Of a stretch of DNA of 64,000 nt, positions 17,039 through 26,569 are shown piece after piece. The translations under genes were made by a program, and so were the position numbers. Source of the stretch: Phyllobacterium myrsinacearum (GTDB lineage Bacteria; Pseudomonadota; Alphaproteobacteria; Rhizobiales; Rhizobiaceae); contig NZ_PVBT01000007.1 of assembly GCF_002980555.1 (NCBI RefSeq), positions 1 through 64,000 of the forward strand, in the 5' to 3' direction. The notes under the pieces are model-generated. The model was not told where the DNA came from, did not search any database, and saw only the letters and a program-made list of their open reading frames with translations. How positions within the stretch are numbered: the stretch's first letter is position 1; every line of letters begins with the position of its first letter.

Positions 17039-18337
17039 ATGAGCCGTATTGCCGATCTGAACAGCGACGATTTCGCCGCCCTGCGCCAAAAGATTTTGAC
17101 TGAATACGAGGCCTTTCGCGCCCGCGGGCTGAAAATCGACATGACCCGCGGCAAACCCAGCCCGGAGCAATTGGCGCTCGCCAACGGCATGCTGACCCTG
17201 CCCGGCAATGGCGACCATTTCAGCGAGGCCGGTGAAGACGCCCGCAACTACGGCAATCTGCAGGGATTGGCGGAGGTGCGCACGTTGTTCGCGCCGACGC
17301 TCGGCACATCGCCTGACCGGATCGTTGTCGGCGACAATTCCAGCCTGGCACTGATGCACGACTGTCTGCTCTGGGCCTGGGTCAAGGGCGTTCCCGGCGG
17401 CACCGAACCATGGCAGAAGGCGGAAGCCCCGGCTTTCATCTGCCCGGTGCCCGGCTATGACCGGCATTTCTCCATTCTGGAGGAATACGGCATCCGCATG
17501 CTTCCCGTACCGCTCAAGGGTGATGGACCCGATATGGACATGGTCGAGCAACTCGCGGCCGATCCAAACGTCAAGGGCATGTGGTGCGTGCCGAAATACT
17601 CCAACCCGTCGGGCGAGACCTATTCCGACGCGGTGATCGAACGCCTTGCCGCGATGAAAACCGGCGCTCCGGATTTCCGCCTGTTCTGGGACAATGCCTA
17701 TGCGGTGCATCATCTCACCGGGACCGAGCACCAGATCCCCGATATTCTCGACCTGTGCGAGAAGGCCGGACATCCCGACCGGGCCTTTGTCTTCGCCTCC
17801 ACCTCGAAAGTGACGCTGGCCGGTGCCGGCCTTGCCTTCTTCGCCTCGTCACCTGCCAATGTGCGCTGGTATCTTGCCAGTGCCAGCAAGCGGACCATCG
17901 GACCGGACAAGCTGAACCAGCTGCGTCACGTGCGGTTTCTCAAGAACGAGGACGGCATACGCAAGCACATGGCGGCCCACCGCGCCCTGATCGCGCCGAA
18001 ATTCGACATGGTCAATGATGCCCTGGAAAAGCGCCTCGCCGGTACGGGCGTCGCCGAGTGGTCGAAGCCGCAGGGCGGCTATTTCATCTGCGTCGATGCG
18101 ATGGAAGGCACTGCCAAGCATGTGGTCGAACTGGCCAAACAGGCCGGTGTCATCCTGACGCCAGCCGGATCGACCTCACCGCACGGCAAGGACCCGCACG
18201 ACCGCACATTGCGGCTGGCACCGACATTCCCTTCCCTGCAGGAAGTGGCACTGGCGTCTGAAGGTATTGCGCTGTGCATTCTGCTGGCGGCACTGGAAAA
18301 ACTGCATTCGGACAGGAATGGCTCTAAAGCGGTATGA
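17039..18337 (+). CDS. PLP-dependent aminotransferase, class I/II (PF12897-type aspartate aminotransferase)
   Basis: 432 residues from ATG 17039. Fold type I aminotransferase; the pyridoxal phosphate lysine is in FASTSKVTLAGAG near residue 258. The N-terminal DMTRGKPSPEQL and the PKYSNPSGETYSD phrase match the subgroup described for aspartate aminotransferases of bacterial origin, sometimes labelled MocR-like aminotransferase domain, but no DNA-binding domain is present. Substrate cannot be fixed from sequence. Its last 14 bases overlap the 3' end of the convergent MBL hydrolase gene. Confidence 0.88.
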   Translation: MSRIADLNSDDFAALRQKILTEYEAFRARGLKIDMTRGKPSPEQLALANGMLTLPGNGDHFSEAGEDARNYGNLQGLAEVRTLFAPTLGTSPDRIVVGDNSSLALMHDCLLWAWVKGVPGGTEPWQKAEAPAFICPVPGYDRHFSILEEYGIRMLPVPLKGDGPDMDMVEQLAADPNVKGMWCVPKYSNPSGETYSDAVIERLAAMKTGAPDFRLFWDNAYAVHHLTGTEHQIPDILDLCEKAGHPDRAFVFASTSKVTLAGAGLAFFASSPANVRWYLASASKRTIGPDKLNQLRHVRFLKNEDGIRKHMAAHRALIAPKFDMVNDALEKRLAGTGVAEWSKPQGGYFICVDAMEGTAKHVVELAKQAGVILTPAGSTSPHGKDPHDRTLRLAPTFPSLQEVALASEGIALCILLAALEKLHSDRNGSKAV

Positions 18338-19175
18338 CCAGACCATCACGGCCGATGGTCAATGGGCCATCCCACTTGCCATGCAGGGCTTCCAGCCAGT
18401 CGGCTTCGCCGAATTGCGGATCGTCGGCAGGAATGAGGTGGTGCAGCACGAGGTGCTTCACTTCGGCTGCCACCGCGATCCGCGCGGCATCTTCAACCAG
18501 CGTGTGGCTGGCGAGAAGATGGTCTTTCAGGCGTGCGCCGTTGCCCGTCCGCGCGACGAGACGGTCCACGCCTTCCGCCAGCATCGCTTCATGCACGAGG
18601 ATATCACTGCCCCGGGCAAAACCGGCCAGCGGCGGGAAATAGGCCGTATCGGCCGAAAAGACGATGGATTTGCCTGACGCTTCGATCTTGAGCGCAAAGC
18701 AATCGACAACCGGCGGATGATCGACACGCAAGGCGGTGATCGTCAGTTCCGCGTCCCGATGGACCAAACCATCGGCATAAACCTTCAGCTCGACAAGGTC
18801 GCGCAGATCGGGGCGGCCCTCGTCCTCGATGCGCAGATCGATATCGTAACGCATGGATTGCAGGAAACCTGACCAGTAGTCTTCAATTCCGGCCGGACCA
18901 TAGACCGTGACCTTGCGGGCAAGGCCAGATGTCCAGGCTGTATGCATGAGCGGGCCGAGTTCGAGCACATGGTCGGAATGCAGGTGCGTGATCAGGATCA
19001 TATCCAGATCCTTGAGCGGCACATCGGCATTGACCAGCGCGCGGGCGACGCCAAGACCGCAGTCGATGACGATCCGCCGTCCTGATATGTCCAGCAGCGT
19101 CGATGTCGGCGATGGGCCGCCCGGACGGATTGCCGGGCCACCCTTGGTTCCAAGCAGGACGAGCCTGTCGGTCAT
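18324..19175 (-). CDS. MBL-fold metallo-hydrolase (RNase Z / arylsulfatase-like)
   Basis: 283 residues. Metallo-beta-lactamase fold with the metal-binding motif HLHSDHV near 64, Asp in FSADTAYFPP, and a distal His in LASHTLVEDAARIA and LVLHHL. Arrangement is that of the RNase Z/ElaC-like group of small hydrolases, but the tRNA-binding exosite of a true RNase Z is not apparent, so a small-molecule ester or sulfate hydrolase is equally possible. The gene starts 2 bases after the gcdH stop and is probably co-transcribed with it. Confidence 0.85.
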   Translation of the reverse strand: MTDRLVLLGTKGGPAIRPGGPSPTSTLLDISGRRIVIDCGLGVARALVNADVPLKDLDMILITHLHSDHVLELGPLMHTAWTSGLARKVTVYGPAGIEDYWSGFLQSMRYDIDLRIEDEGRPDLRDLVELKVYADGLVHRDAELTITALRVDHPPVVDCFALKIEASGKSIVFSADTAYFPPLAGFARGSDILVHEAMLAEGVDRLVARTGNGARLKDHLLASHTLVEDAARIAVAAEVKHLVLHHLIPADDPQFGEADWLEALHGKWDGPLTIGRDGLVIPL

Positions 19176-19177
19176 TC

Positions 19178-20368
19178 CTAGAAGAATGCCTGGATGCCGG
19201 TCTGGGCGCGCCCGAGAATGAGCGCGTGCACATCATGCGTGCCCTCATAGGTGTTGACCGTTTCAAGGTTCTGCGCATGGCGCATGACGTGATAGCCGAT
19301 CTGGATGCCGTTGCCGCCATGCATGTCACGGGCGACACGGGCGATATCCAGCGCCTTGCCGCAATTGTTGCGCTTGACCAGACTGATCATCTCCGGCGCC
19401 ATCCGGTCTTCGTCCATCAGGCGGCCAACCCGCAGGCTGGCCTGCAGGCCGAGCGTGATTTCCGTCTGCATGTCAGCGAATTTCTTCTGGAACAGCTGCG
19501 TGGCCGCCAGCGGCTTGCCAAACTGCTTGCGGTCGAGGCCATATTGCACCGTGCGCTGCCAGCAATCTTCCGCCGCGCCCATCACGCCCCAGGAAATGCC
19601 GTAACGGGCACGGTTCAAGCAGCCGAACGGCCCCTTGAGGCCCGCAACATTGGGCAGAAGGTGCTCTTCGCCAACGACAACGCCGTCCATGACAACTTCA
19701 CCGGTGATCGAGGCGCGCAAGGACAGCTTGCCGCCGATTTTCGGAGCGGAAAGACCTTTCATGCCCTTCTCGAGCACGAAGCCGCGAATCTGGCCGTCAT
19801 GCGCATCGGACTTGGCCCAGATCACGAAGACATCGGCGATGGGCGAATTGGAAATCCACATTTTCGAGCCGGAAATCCGGTAGCCGTCGGCAACCTTTTC
19901 GGCGCGGGTCTTCATCCCGGCCGGATCGGAACCCGCATCCGGCTCGGTCAGGCCGAAGCAGCCGATCCACTCGCCCGATGCCAGTTTCGGCAGATATTTC
20001 CTGCGCTGTTCTTCCGAGCCATAGGCGTAGATCGGATACATGACCAGCGAGGACTGCACGCTCATCATCGAGCGATAGCCACTGTCGACACGCTCGACTT
20101 CGCGCGCAACCAGACCATAGGCGACATAGGACGCACCGGCGGTGCCATACTCTTCCGGCAGGGTGACGCCGAGAAGTCCAGCCTCGCCCATCATGCGGAA
20201 AAGCGCCGGATCGGTCTTTTCTTCAAGATAGGCTTCCTCGATACGCGGTGCCAGCTCTCCCTGCGCGAAAGCCCGCGCACTGTCCCGGATCATCCGTTCG
20301 TCTTCGGTCAACTGATCTTCCAGCAGAAACGGATCCGTCCAGACAAAGGAAGCTTTGGAATGCGCCAT
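19178..20368 (-). CDS. gcdH: Glutaryl-CoA dehydrogenase
   Basis: 396 residues. FAD-dependent acyl-CoA dehydrogenase that oxidatively decarboxylates glutaryl-CoA to crotonyl-CoA in lysine, tryptophan and benzoate breakdown. The catalytic base is the Glu in [10 protein letters not shown] near 371; the FAD/substrate phrase [16 protein letters not shown] and the [17 protein letters not shown] segment, with its Arg, are typical of the glutaryl-CoA subgroup. Strong ribosome site GGAGG precedes ATG 20368. The MBL hydrolase follows in the same operon. No other pathway genes are nearby. Confidence 0.92.
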   Translation of the reverse strand: MAHSKASFVWTDPFLLEDQLTEDERMIRDSARAFAQGELAPRIEEAYLEEKTDPALFRMMGEAGLLGVTLPEEYGTAGASYVAYGLVAREVERVDSGYRSMMSVQSSLVMYPIYAYGSEEQRRKYLPKLASGEWIGCFGLTEPDAGSDPAGMKTRAEKVADGYRISGSKMWISNSPIADVFVIWAKSDAHDGQIRGFVLEKGMKGLSAPKIGGKLSLRASITGEVVMDGVVVGEEHLLPNVAGLKGPFGCLNRARYGISWGVMGAAEDCWQRTVQYGLDRKQFGKPLAATQLFQKKFADMQTEITLGLQASLRVGRLMDEDRMAPEMISLVKRNNCGKALDIARVARDMHGGNGIQIGYHVMRHAQNLETVNTYEGTHDVHALILGRAQTGIQAFF

Positions 20369-20508
20369 GTAATTTCCTCCATAATGCTTTTCCCAGACCT
20401 AGCACCAAAATCGCGTCGATGGCCAGATAGTTTTGGCTTAAAATATATTCCGGTGTGCTTTGGCCGCGACCAATTTCCGTCGCGGGACGAATCCCCTATA
20501 TGTATGGC

Positions 20509-22368
20509 ATGGCCATCAAACAGCTCACCGAAACCATCATCAACCAGATCGCAGCGGGTGAAGTCATCGAACGCCCTGCGAGCGTGGTGAAAGAGCTTGT
20601 CGAAAACGCCATCGATGCCGGGGCCACCCGCATCGAAGTGGTGACGGCGGGCGGCGGCAAGAACCTCATCCGCATCACCGACAATGGCTCAGGTATCCCT
20701 TCGGATGAACTGACACTGGCTGTTTCGCGTCATTGCACGTCCAAGCTGACGGATGACGTGCACGACATCCGGGCGCTGGGTTTCCGCGGCGAGGCCCTGC
20801 CCTCCATCGGCTCAGTATCGCGGCTATCGGTCAAATCCCGCACGGCACAGGCCGATTCCGGTTTCGAGATCAGCGTGCATGGCGGTCATATGGACGGCCC
20901 GCGTCCGGCGGCGATGAACAACGGCACGATTGCTGAGGTGCGCGACCTGTTCTTTGCCACGCCCGCGCGTCTCAAATTCATGAAGACGGACCGGGCCGAA
21001 GCTTCGGCCATCAGCGATATCGTCAAGCGGGTTGCCATTGCCTTCCCGCATATCCGCTTTTCCCTGGCGGGCAGCGACCGCACGCCGCTCGAGCTTGCGG
21101 CGACGGGTGTCGGCTCGGCCGGCATGCTGGAGCGGATTTCACAGGTTCTCGGCAGGGAATTCCCGGAGAACGCGCTTGCCATCGATGCGGAGCGCGACGG
21201 GGTACGCCTGACCGGATTTGCCGGGATACCCGCTTTCAACCGCGCCAACAGCCTGCACCAGTTTGCCTATGTCAATGGACGGCCGGTGCGCGACAAGCAG
21301 ATATGGGGCGCCATCCGCGGCGCCTATGCGGATGTGATCTCGCGCGACCGGCACCCGGTCGTGGTGCTGTTCCTCAACCTCGATCCGGCGCTGGTTGACG
21401 TCAACGTGCACCCGGCGAAGGCCGATGTGCGCTTCCGCGATCCGGGCCTCGTGCGCGGACTGATCGTCGGCGCGATCCGTCAGGCGCTTGGCCAGTCCGG
21501 CATCCGCGCCGCCACCAGCGGGGCGGAGGCCATGCTGCAGTCCTTCCGGCTCGGCGGAGCGGAGCCTTTGCGTCCGGCCCAACCGGCACAGCACTGGCAA
21601 GGCGCCCCGTCGGTCAACCAGAACTATACAACCCAGCAGTCTGCCTTTCGCCCCATCACACCCGACCCGGCACCATCCTATACAAGCAACGGTTTCTCGG
21701 AACCGGTACGCAGCTTCCTGGCTGAAGCGGAAGTGCTGGCCACCGATACGCGGGCAAGCACTGCGGAGGCGCCGCACGCGCTGCTGGCTGCGCCGCTCGG
21801 CGCCGCACGCGCGCAGATACATGCCAATTACATCGTCTCGCAGACGGAAGACAGCCTCATCATCGTCGACCAGCACGCGGCACATGAGCGGCTTGTCTAC
21901 GAGGCATTGAAGACGGCGCTGCATTCAAGACCCCTGCCCGCGCAGATGCTGCTCATTCCCGAGATCGTCGATCTGCCGGAAGAGGATGTGGAACGGCTTG
22001 TGGCCCATGCGGAAACCCTGTCGCGTTTCGGCCTCGGGGTCGAAGCCTTCGGCCCCGGTGCGGTTGCCGTGCGGGAAACCCCGTCCATGCTGGGCGAGAT
22101 CGACGTGCAGCAACTCATCCGCGACCTTGCCGACGAGATTGCCGAACACGATACATCCGACGGTCTGAAAGCCATTCTCGATCATGTTGCCGCCACGATG
22201 GCCTGCCATGGCTCCGTGCGCTCCGGCCGGCGGCTGAAACCGGACGAGATGAATGCGCTGCTGCGCCAGATGGAAGACACGCCCGGCTCAGGCACGTGCA
22301 ATCATGGCCGGCCCACCTATATCGAATTGAAGCTCACGGATATCGAGCGGTTGTTCGGCAGGCGCTGA
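20509..22368 (+). CDS. mutL: DNA mismatch repair protein MutL
   Basis: 619 residues from ATG 20509 ([20 protein letters not shown]). GHKL ATPase N-terminus: [11 protein letters not shown] near 40, DNGSGIP, and [13 protein letters not shown]; then the transducer domain with [10 protein letters not shown] and [14 protein letters not shown]. The C-terminal domain carries the metal-binding endonuclease motif [12 protein letters not shown] (form DQHA-x2-E-x4-E), with ACHGSVRSG and [10 protein letters not shown] completing the site. MutL here should thus be a nicking enzyme as in MutH-less bacteria. The open frame extends 18 codons upstream to a GTG, but homologues start at this methionine. Confidence 0.96.
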   Translation: MAIKQLTETIINQIAAGEVIERPASVVKELVENAIDAGATRIEVVTAGGGKNLIRITDNGSGIPSDELTLAVSRHCTSKLTDDVHDIRALGFRGEALPSIGSVSRLSVKSRTAQADSGFEISVHGGHMDGPRPAAMNNGTIAEVRDLFFATPARLKFMKTDRAEASAISDIVKRVAIAFPHIRFSLAGSDRTPLELAATGVGSAGMLERISQVLGREFPENALAIDAERDGVRLTGFAGIPAFNRANSLHQFAYVNGRPVRDKQIWGAIRGAYADVISRDRHPVVVLFLNLDPALVDVNVHPAKADVRFRDPGLVRGLIVGAIRQALGQSGIRAATSGAEAMLQSFRLGGAEPLRPAQPAQHWQGAPSVNQNYTTQQSAFRPITPDPAPSYTSNGFSEPVRSFLAEAEVLATDTRASTAEAPHALLAAPLGAARAQIHANYIVSQTEDSLIIVDQHAAHERLVYEALKTALHSRPLPAQMLLIPEIVDLPEEDVERLVAHAETLSRFGLGVEAFGPGAVAVRETPSMLGEIDVQQLIRDLADEIAEHDTSDGLKAILDHVAATMACHGSVRSGRRLKPDEMNALLRQMEDTPGSGTCNHGRPTYIELKLTDIERLFGRR

Positions 22369-22434
22369 CGTCTTGACCCGCAGGGCATCTGCCGCCTAAA
22401 TGAGCTGACGAAAAGAATTGGAAACCACCGGACA

Positions 22435-22671
22435 ATGAACAGGTTTGAAGGCCCCGGCTCGCGCGAAGCCAAGATACGCTACCTCGACGGCGACTTTCAG
22501 GTGCTGTCGCCGGGCTCTTACGTGCTCTGCGCCGTGACGTCGGAAAAGATTGCGCTGGATGAACTGCGGTATTGGAGCGTTGCCCGCCAGGAAGCCTATG
22601 CGGATGCAACGATTTCGCTTGAGCGCGAGCTTGCAATGAACCCGTCGCTGCGCCAGCGCAGCAAGGCCTGA
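22435..22671 (+). CDS. DUF2093 domain-containing protein
   Basis: 78 residues; contains AKIRYLDGDFQVLSPGSYVLCAVTSE and IALDELRYWSVARQEAY, the core of the DUF2093 family found widely in Hyphomicrobiales. No membrane segment or signal. Function unknown. It sits between mutL and a GTG-started lipoprotein gene 3 bases away, so the two small genes are likely one transcript. Confidence 0.85.
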   Translation: MNRFEGPGSREAKIRYLDGDFQVLSPGSYVLCAVTSEKIALDELRYWSVARQEAYADATISLERELAMNPSLRQRSKA

Positions 22672-22674
22672 CCG

Positions 22675-23130
22675 GTGATCAGTCGCCGGTCCACGCTTCT
22701 GGCCCTTGCCGCGATCGCGCTTCTGGGCGGCGGCTGCACCACGGTGGGCGCCAAACGCGAACCGGCCTATAGCGGACCGACCAAGACGATCAAGGGTTAT
22801 CTGCGCGGATCGCCGCTGGCACGGCTTTCACCAAGCTCCGTCGTTTACATCACCGCCTATGACGCGACCAACGGCAACTCCAAACCCATGCCGGTGATCG
22901 GCGAGACAAGCTTCACGCTGGGCCGCAGCGGCTATTTCCCCATTGCCTATGAGATTGAGATACCGGCGGCGAAATCAGCACCAAAGGTCGCCTTGTCCGT
23001 GCAGATCGGTACGCCGGGACGAATCCTCTTTGCAAATGACCGGCAATACAGCCAGACAACCGGCCGCTCCATGGATATCCCCATGGGCGAAACGCCGCCA
23101 CGCATACGCAACTTCCGTCGCGGGCTATGA
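22675..23130 (+). CDS. YbaY-type lipoprotein
   Basis: 151 residues starting at GTG 22675. N-terminal signal with lipobox LGGGC, Cys near 21, so it should be lipid-anchored. The rest is a small beta-rich domain (YLRGSPLARLSPSSVVYITAYD, then IPAAKSAPKVALSVQI) typical of the YbaY/YscW family of outer-membrane lipoproteins. No precise function is known. Its stop overlaps the convergent lpxK stop by 6 bases. Confidence 0.8.
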   Translation: MISRRSTLLALAAIALLGGGCTTVGAKREPAYSGPTKTIKGYLRGSPLARLSPSSVVYITAYDATNGNSKPMPVIGETSFTLGRSGYFPIAYEIEIPAAKSAPKVALSVQIGTPGRILFANDRQYSQTTGRSMDIPMGETPPRIRNFRRGL

Positions 23131-24156
23131 GCGGCGAATAAAACGCAGGCGCGCTCTTTCCCGGGTTTCGCCGATGATACGCGATGCGGTCTGCGGGTGA
23201 GCAAAGACCAGCTCCACATCCAGCACCTGCGTTCTCGCGGCGAACTGCCTGGCGATTTCACTGCCATCGAGCAGGCGAACATGATCCTTCGCCGTAGTGA
23301 TCAGGGTCAAACCTTCCGCATCGGCGCTTCTGACGAGTTCGGCGATCTCCTCGTCCGTATAGGGATGGTGATCCGGAAAGGGGCGCGCCTCAGTGATCAC
23401 GCCCCCCGCCTCTTCCAGCGTGCGGAAGAATTTCGCGGGATCGCCGATGCCGGCAAAGGCAAGCAGCGGTTTATCAGCGACGCCGAGCACCGCCTTGGGT
23501 TGAAGCGTGGCTTCATATACCGGCTTGGCGGCGCGTGCAGCGTTCCTCACGAGATGGTCGGCGCCATTGGCCGATCCGATCTTGAGCAGGGCATCGGTGC
23601 GCACCAGCTGATCCGTCAGCGGCGCACGCAGCGGGCCGCCGGGAATGACATGGCCATTGCCGATACCCCGCCCCGCATCGACGACCATCAGCGCATAGTC
23701 GAAATGCAGGCGGGCACTCTGGAACCCGTCATCCATGATGATGAAATCGCATCCCGCCGCTTGCAGTGCAGTGGCCCCGGCAAAGCGGTCGGCGCATACA
23801 ACCACCGGCGCATGGCGGGCAAGCAGCATGGGTTCATCGCCGACATGCCGGGCACTGTCATGATCGGGATCGACCCGGTGCAGTCCGGAGAAGGCGCCGC
23901 CATAGCCGCGCGAGACAATGCCGGGTTTCAGACCTGCGGCAACCGCGGCCTGCGCAAAGGCAATGGACGCCGGTGTCTTGCCCGCACCTCCGACGGTGAA
24001 ATTACCGATGCACAAAACCGGCACCGGAACGGCAGGCGGCTTGGCGCGGCGCATGCGCCGTCGGGCGACCATACCGTATATCATCGACAGGGGGCTGAGG
24101 GCCCGCGCGCGCCAATCCGGCTTTTCCCACCAGAATGGAGGCGCTTCGCTGGTCAT
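23125..24156 (-). CDS. lpxK: Tetraacyldisaccharide 4'-kinase LpxK
   Basis: 343 residues; phosphorylates the 4' position of the tetraacyldisaccharide to give lipid IVA, at the inner membrane. One N-terminal hydrophobic patch (ALSPLSMIYGMVARRR), then the P-loop NFTVGGAGKTP near 52, the SRGYGG segment and a Walker B-like IMDDGFQ. The start ATG overlaps the waaA stop by 4 bases. It is the last gene of the six-gene lipid A-linked block. Confidence 0.95.
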   Translation of the reverse strand: MTSEAPPFWWEKPDWRARALSPLSMIYGMVARRRMRRAKPPAVPVPVLCIGNFTVGGAGKTPASIAFAQAAVAAGLKPGIVSRGYGGAFSGLHRVDPDHDSARHVGDEPMLLARHAPVVVCADRFAGATALQAAGCDFIIMDDGFQSARLHFDYALMVVDAGRGIGNGHVIPGGPLRAPLTDQLVRTDALLKIGSANGADHLVRNAARAAKPVYEATLQPKAVLGVADKPLLAFAGIGDPAKFFRTLEEAGGVITEARPFPDHHPYTDEEIAELVRSADAEGLTLITTAKDHVRLLDGSEIARQFAARTQVLDVELVFAHPQTASRIIGETRERARLRFIRRS

Positions 24157-25475
24157 TTCCAGCCACCTTCACGGGCGTTCAATCGCGCCTTCAGCACCAG
24201 GGGCTGGATGAAGGGCTCGAGCGCCGTCATGGTCAGATCAAGCGAACCGCGCATGTCTTCGACCGTCTTCGTTCCCGCATCGATCATGACCTGGCGTTCA
24301 GCCGGATTGTTGAAGAGATAGTTGACCGCCCCAGCCAGCATGTCCTTGTCGCGGATGAGCTTGGCCGCCCCGTTCTTGATCAGGCGCTGGTAGGAATCGC
24401 GGAAATTCTGCACGTTGCGGCCCGAAAGGATCGCCGTCTTCAACATGGCGGGCTCCAGCGGATTCTGGCCACCCTGCGCCATGAGAGACCGTCCGACAAA
24501 AGCGATTTCCGTCAGCCGCAGATACAGGCCCATCTCGCCGATCGTATCGCCGAGATAGATGTCGGTATCCGGCGCGATGACATCGCCGCGGCTGCGCAGT
24601 GCCACCTTCATGCCGAGCTTTTCGATGTCTTCGGCAATTGCCGGCGCACGGTCGGGATGACGCGGCACGATAATGGTCAGAAGGTCGCGATGCCGGACCT
24701 TCAGCATGTGATGGACCTGCGCAACGACGTCTTCCTCACCCTGGTGGGTGGAAATGGCAGCCCAGGTCTTGCGCTTGCCGATCTGCCTCTGCAGAGCCTC
24801 AAGTTCCGACTCCACGACCGGCGGGATTGCCGTATCGACTTTCAGGTTGCCCGATACCGTGACCGGACGAGCACCGAGCGCGCGGAACCGTTCGCCGTCA
24901 ATATCGGACTGGGCCACCACGTGGGCGAGATTTTCAAACAGCGCTTCGGCGATGGACGGCCGTTTCTGCCAGGCCGCAAAGGATTTGTCGGACAGGCGGC
25001 CATTGACCAGAACCTGCGGCACCCGCCGCAGCCCCAGTTCAAGAATGGTCATGGGCCAGATCTCGGACTCGCAGATCACAGCAAGATCAGGCTGCCAATG
25101 ACTGAGGAACCGGTCAACCGCCGGTTTCAGATCGAGCGGCACATATTGATGGATGACCCGGTCACCCAAACGCTCCTGCACCATCTTGGCCGATGTCACG
25201 GTCCCGGTGGTGAGAACGACATTGATTCCCATGTCAACGATGGTCTCGACCAGCGGCGTGACGGCGGAGGTTTCACCGACGCTCGCCGCATGGACCCAAA
25301 CCAGCGGTCCTGCCGGCCGCGCGACACTGGCCACGCCATAACGCTCGCCCTGACGCCCGCGTTCTTCCTTGCCCTTGCTGGCGCGGAAGGCGACATAGGC
25401 ACCGACCGCCGGAAAGACCATGGCACCCACCCAGCGATAGGTACTCAGGACAATGCGCGCCCACCGTTCGCTCAT
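24153..25475 (-). CDS. waaA: 3-deoxy-D-manno-octulosonic acid transferase WaaA (KdtA)
   Basis: 440 residues; transfers Kdo from CMP-Kdo to lipid IVA. N-terminal membrane anchor and WVHAASVGETSAVTPLVE near 55, with the catalytic Glu; C-terminal GT-B part with FVGRSLMAQGGQNPLEPA. It overlaps the upstream DUF374 gene and the downstream lpxK gene by 4 bases each, so the block is translationally coupled. Acceptor side and number of Kdo residues added cannot be read from sequence. Confidence 0.95.
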   Translation of the reverse strand: MSERWARIVLSTYRWVGAMVFPAVGAYVAFRASKGKEERGRQGERYGVASVARPAGPLVWVHAASVGETSAVTPLVETIVDMGINVVLTTGTVTSAKMVQERLGDRVIHQYVPLDLKPAVDRFLSHWQPDLAVICESEIWPMTILELGLRRVPQVLVNGRLSDKSFAAWQKRPSIAEALFENLAHVVAQSDIDGERFRALGARPVTVSGNLKVDTAIPPVVESELEALQRQIGKRKTWAAISTHQGEEDVVAQVHHMLKVRHRDLLTIIVPRHPDRAPAIAEDIEKLGMKVALRSRGDVIAPDTDIYLGDTIGEMGLYLRLTEIAFVGRSLMAQGGQNPLEPAMLKTAILSGRNVQNFRDSYQRLIKNGAAKLIRDKDMLAGAVNYLFNNPAERQVMIDAGTKTVEDMRGSLDLTMTALEPFIQPLVLKARLNAREGGWK

Positions 25476-26245
25476 GCCCGGCCATCCACAAGCGCCTGCA
25501 CCCGTGCCGTATTGGCGTTCAGGCTGGCGGTCAATTCGACACGCTTGGCTTCAAGCATTGCATCATCAGCATCCTCGGGGACAAAGATCGGGTCGCCGAC
25601 AATCAACCCTGACCTGCCGAATGGCAAGGGAATGGTTGTCTTATCCCAGCTCTTCTCGAGAATTTTCCTGCGCGATGTCATATAGCAGATGGGAATGATC
25701 GGGCGGCCCGACAGTTTGGCAAGGAGAATGACACCCTGACCGGAATCGCGGGGTGTCCCATGGGGAATATCAGCAATCATTGCCGCCGTCTTACCGTCCT
25801 TCAATGCCTTTTTCAGGGCGAGCAAGGCCCTTACCCCACCCTTTTCAATGCTTTTTGTAGGCTCCCGCCCGCCGGAACCGCGGATGATCTCCACACCGAA
25901 CCGTTCAGCTACCCGTGCGTTGAGTTCCGCATCCTTGCTCTTGGAGAACATGGCGGCGAAGCGCACGCCGCGCGGCATCAGGAAGGGCGCCATCAGATGC
26001 TGGCCATGCCAGGCCACGGCAATGAACGGCTCACCGCCCCGCTTCATATCCTCCAGATCGGACGAGCCGGGCAGACGCGGGTTGGTGGCATTCACCAGCC
26101 GGAAAAACTGGGTAATCAGCCAGACCACCAGGAAGCGGACAAAACGCGACTTTGCCAGCGGCCCCCGGATGGAGCGCCAAAACCGTTTCAGCACCCCGTT
26201 CTTCTTGCGGGGCGCCTTGGCGGTTGCTGTGCTGTTATCAATCAT
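25472..26245 (-). CDS. DUF374 / LPLAT-like lysophospholipid acyltransferase family protein
   Basis: 257 residues with an N-terminal basic segment and one membrane helix (FVRFLVVWLITQFFRLV). The DUF374 core is readable: PFIAVAWHGQHLMAPF with the His that stands in for the HX4D acyltransferase motif, then GSGGREPTKSI and IADIPHGTPRDSGQGV. The family is related to the LpxL acyltransferases; in this position between cysQ and waaA it is presumed to act on lipid A or a precursor. Substrate unproven. Confidence 0.85.
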   Translation of the reverse strand: MIDNSTATAKAPRKKNGVLKRFWRSIRGPLAKSRFVRFLVVWLITQFFRLVNATNPRLPGSSDLEDMKRGGEPFIAVAWHGQHLMAPFLMPRGVRFAAMFSKSKDAELNARVAERFGVEIIRGSGGREPTKSIEKGGVRALLALKKALKDGKTAAMIADIPHGTPRDSGQGVILLAKLSGRPIIPICYMTSRRKILEKSWDKTTIPLPFGRSGLIVGDPIFVPEDADDAMLEAKRVELTASLNANTARVQALVDGRA

Positions 26246-26275
26246 GCCGTCGTCAATGCGTGACCGGAGAACCGG

Positions 26276-26524
26276 TCAGCTTGCCTTGCCCGTATCGGGA
26301 TCGAGCAATTTGTGCATGTGCACGATGAAATAGCGCATATGGGCATTGTCGACCGTCTGCTGGGCCTTGGATTTCCAGGCACGCTGTGCCGTTTCGAAAT
26401 TCGGATAGATGCCGACGATATCCAGCTTTTCCAGATCGCGGAATTCAACACCGCCGAGCTTCTTCAGTTCGCCGCCAAAAACCAGGTGAAGCAACTGCTT
26501 CGGTTCTGCTGTATTTTCGCTCAT
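26276..26524 (-). CDS. DUF4170 domain-containing protein
   Basis: 82 residues; LHLVFGGELKKLGGVEFRDLEKLDIVGIYP followed by a helical stretch with HMRYFIVHMHKLLDP. Belongs to the DUF4170 family that recurs at this place in alphaproteobacterial lipid A blocks. No signal peptide or membrane helix. Function unknown; position suggests a small accessory protein of the block. Confidence 0.8.
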   Translation of the reverse strand: MSENTAEPKQLLHLVFGGELKKLGGVEFRDLEKLDIVGIYPNFETAQRAWKSKAQQTVDNAHMRYFIVHMHKLLDPDTGKAS

Positions 26525-26569
26525 GGTCGCCCATCCGTTCAGTGATCAATCGTTAAAATTTAAGTCTGT

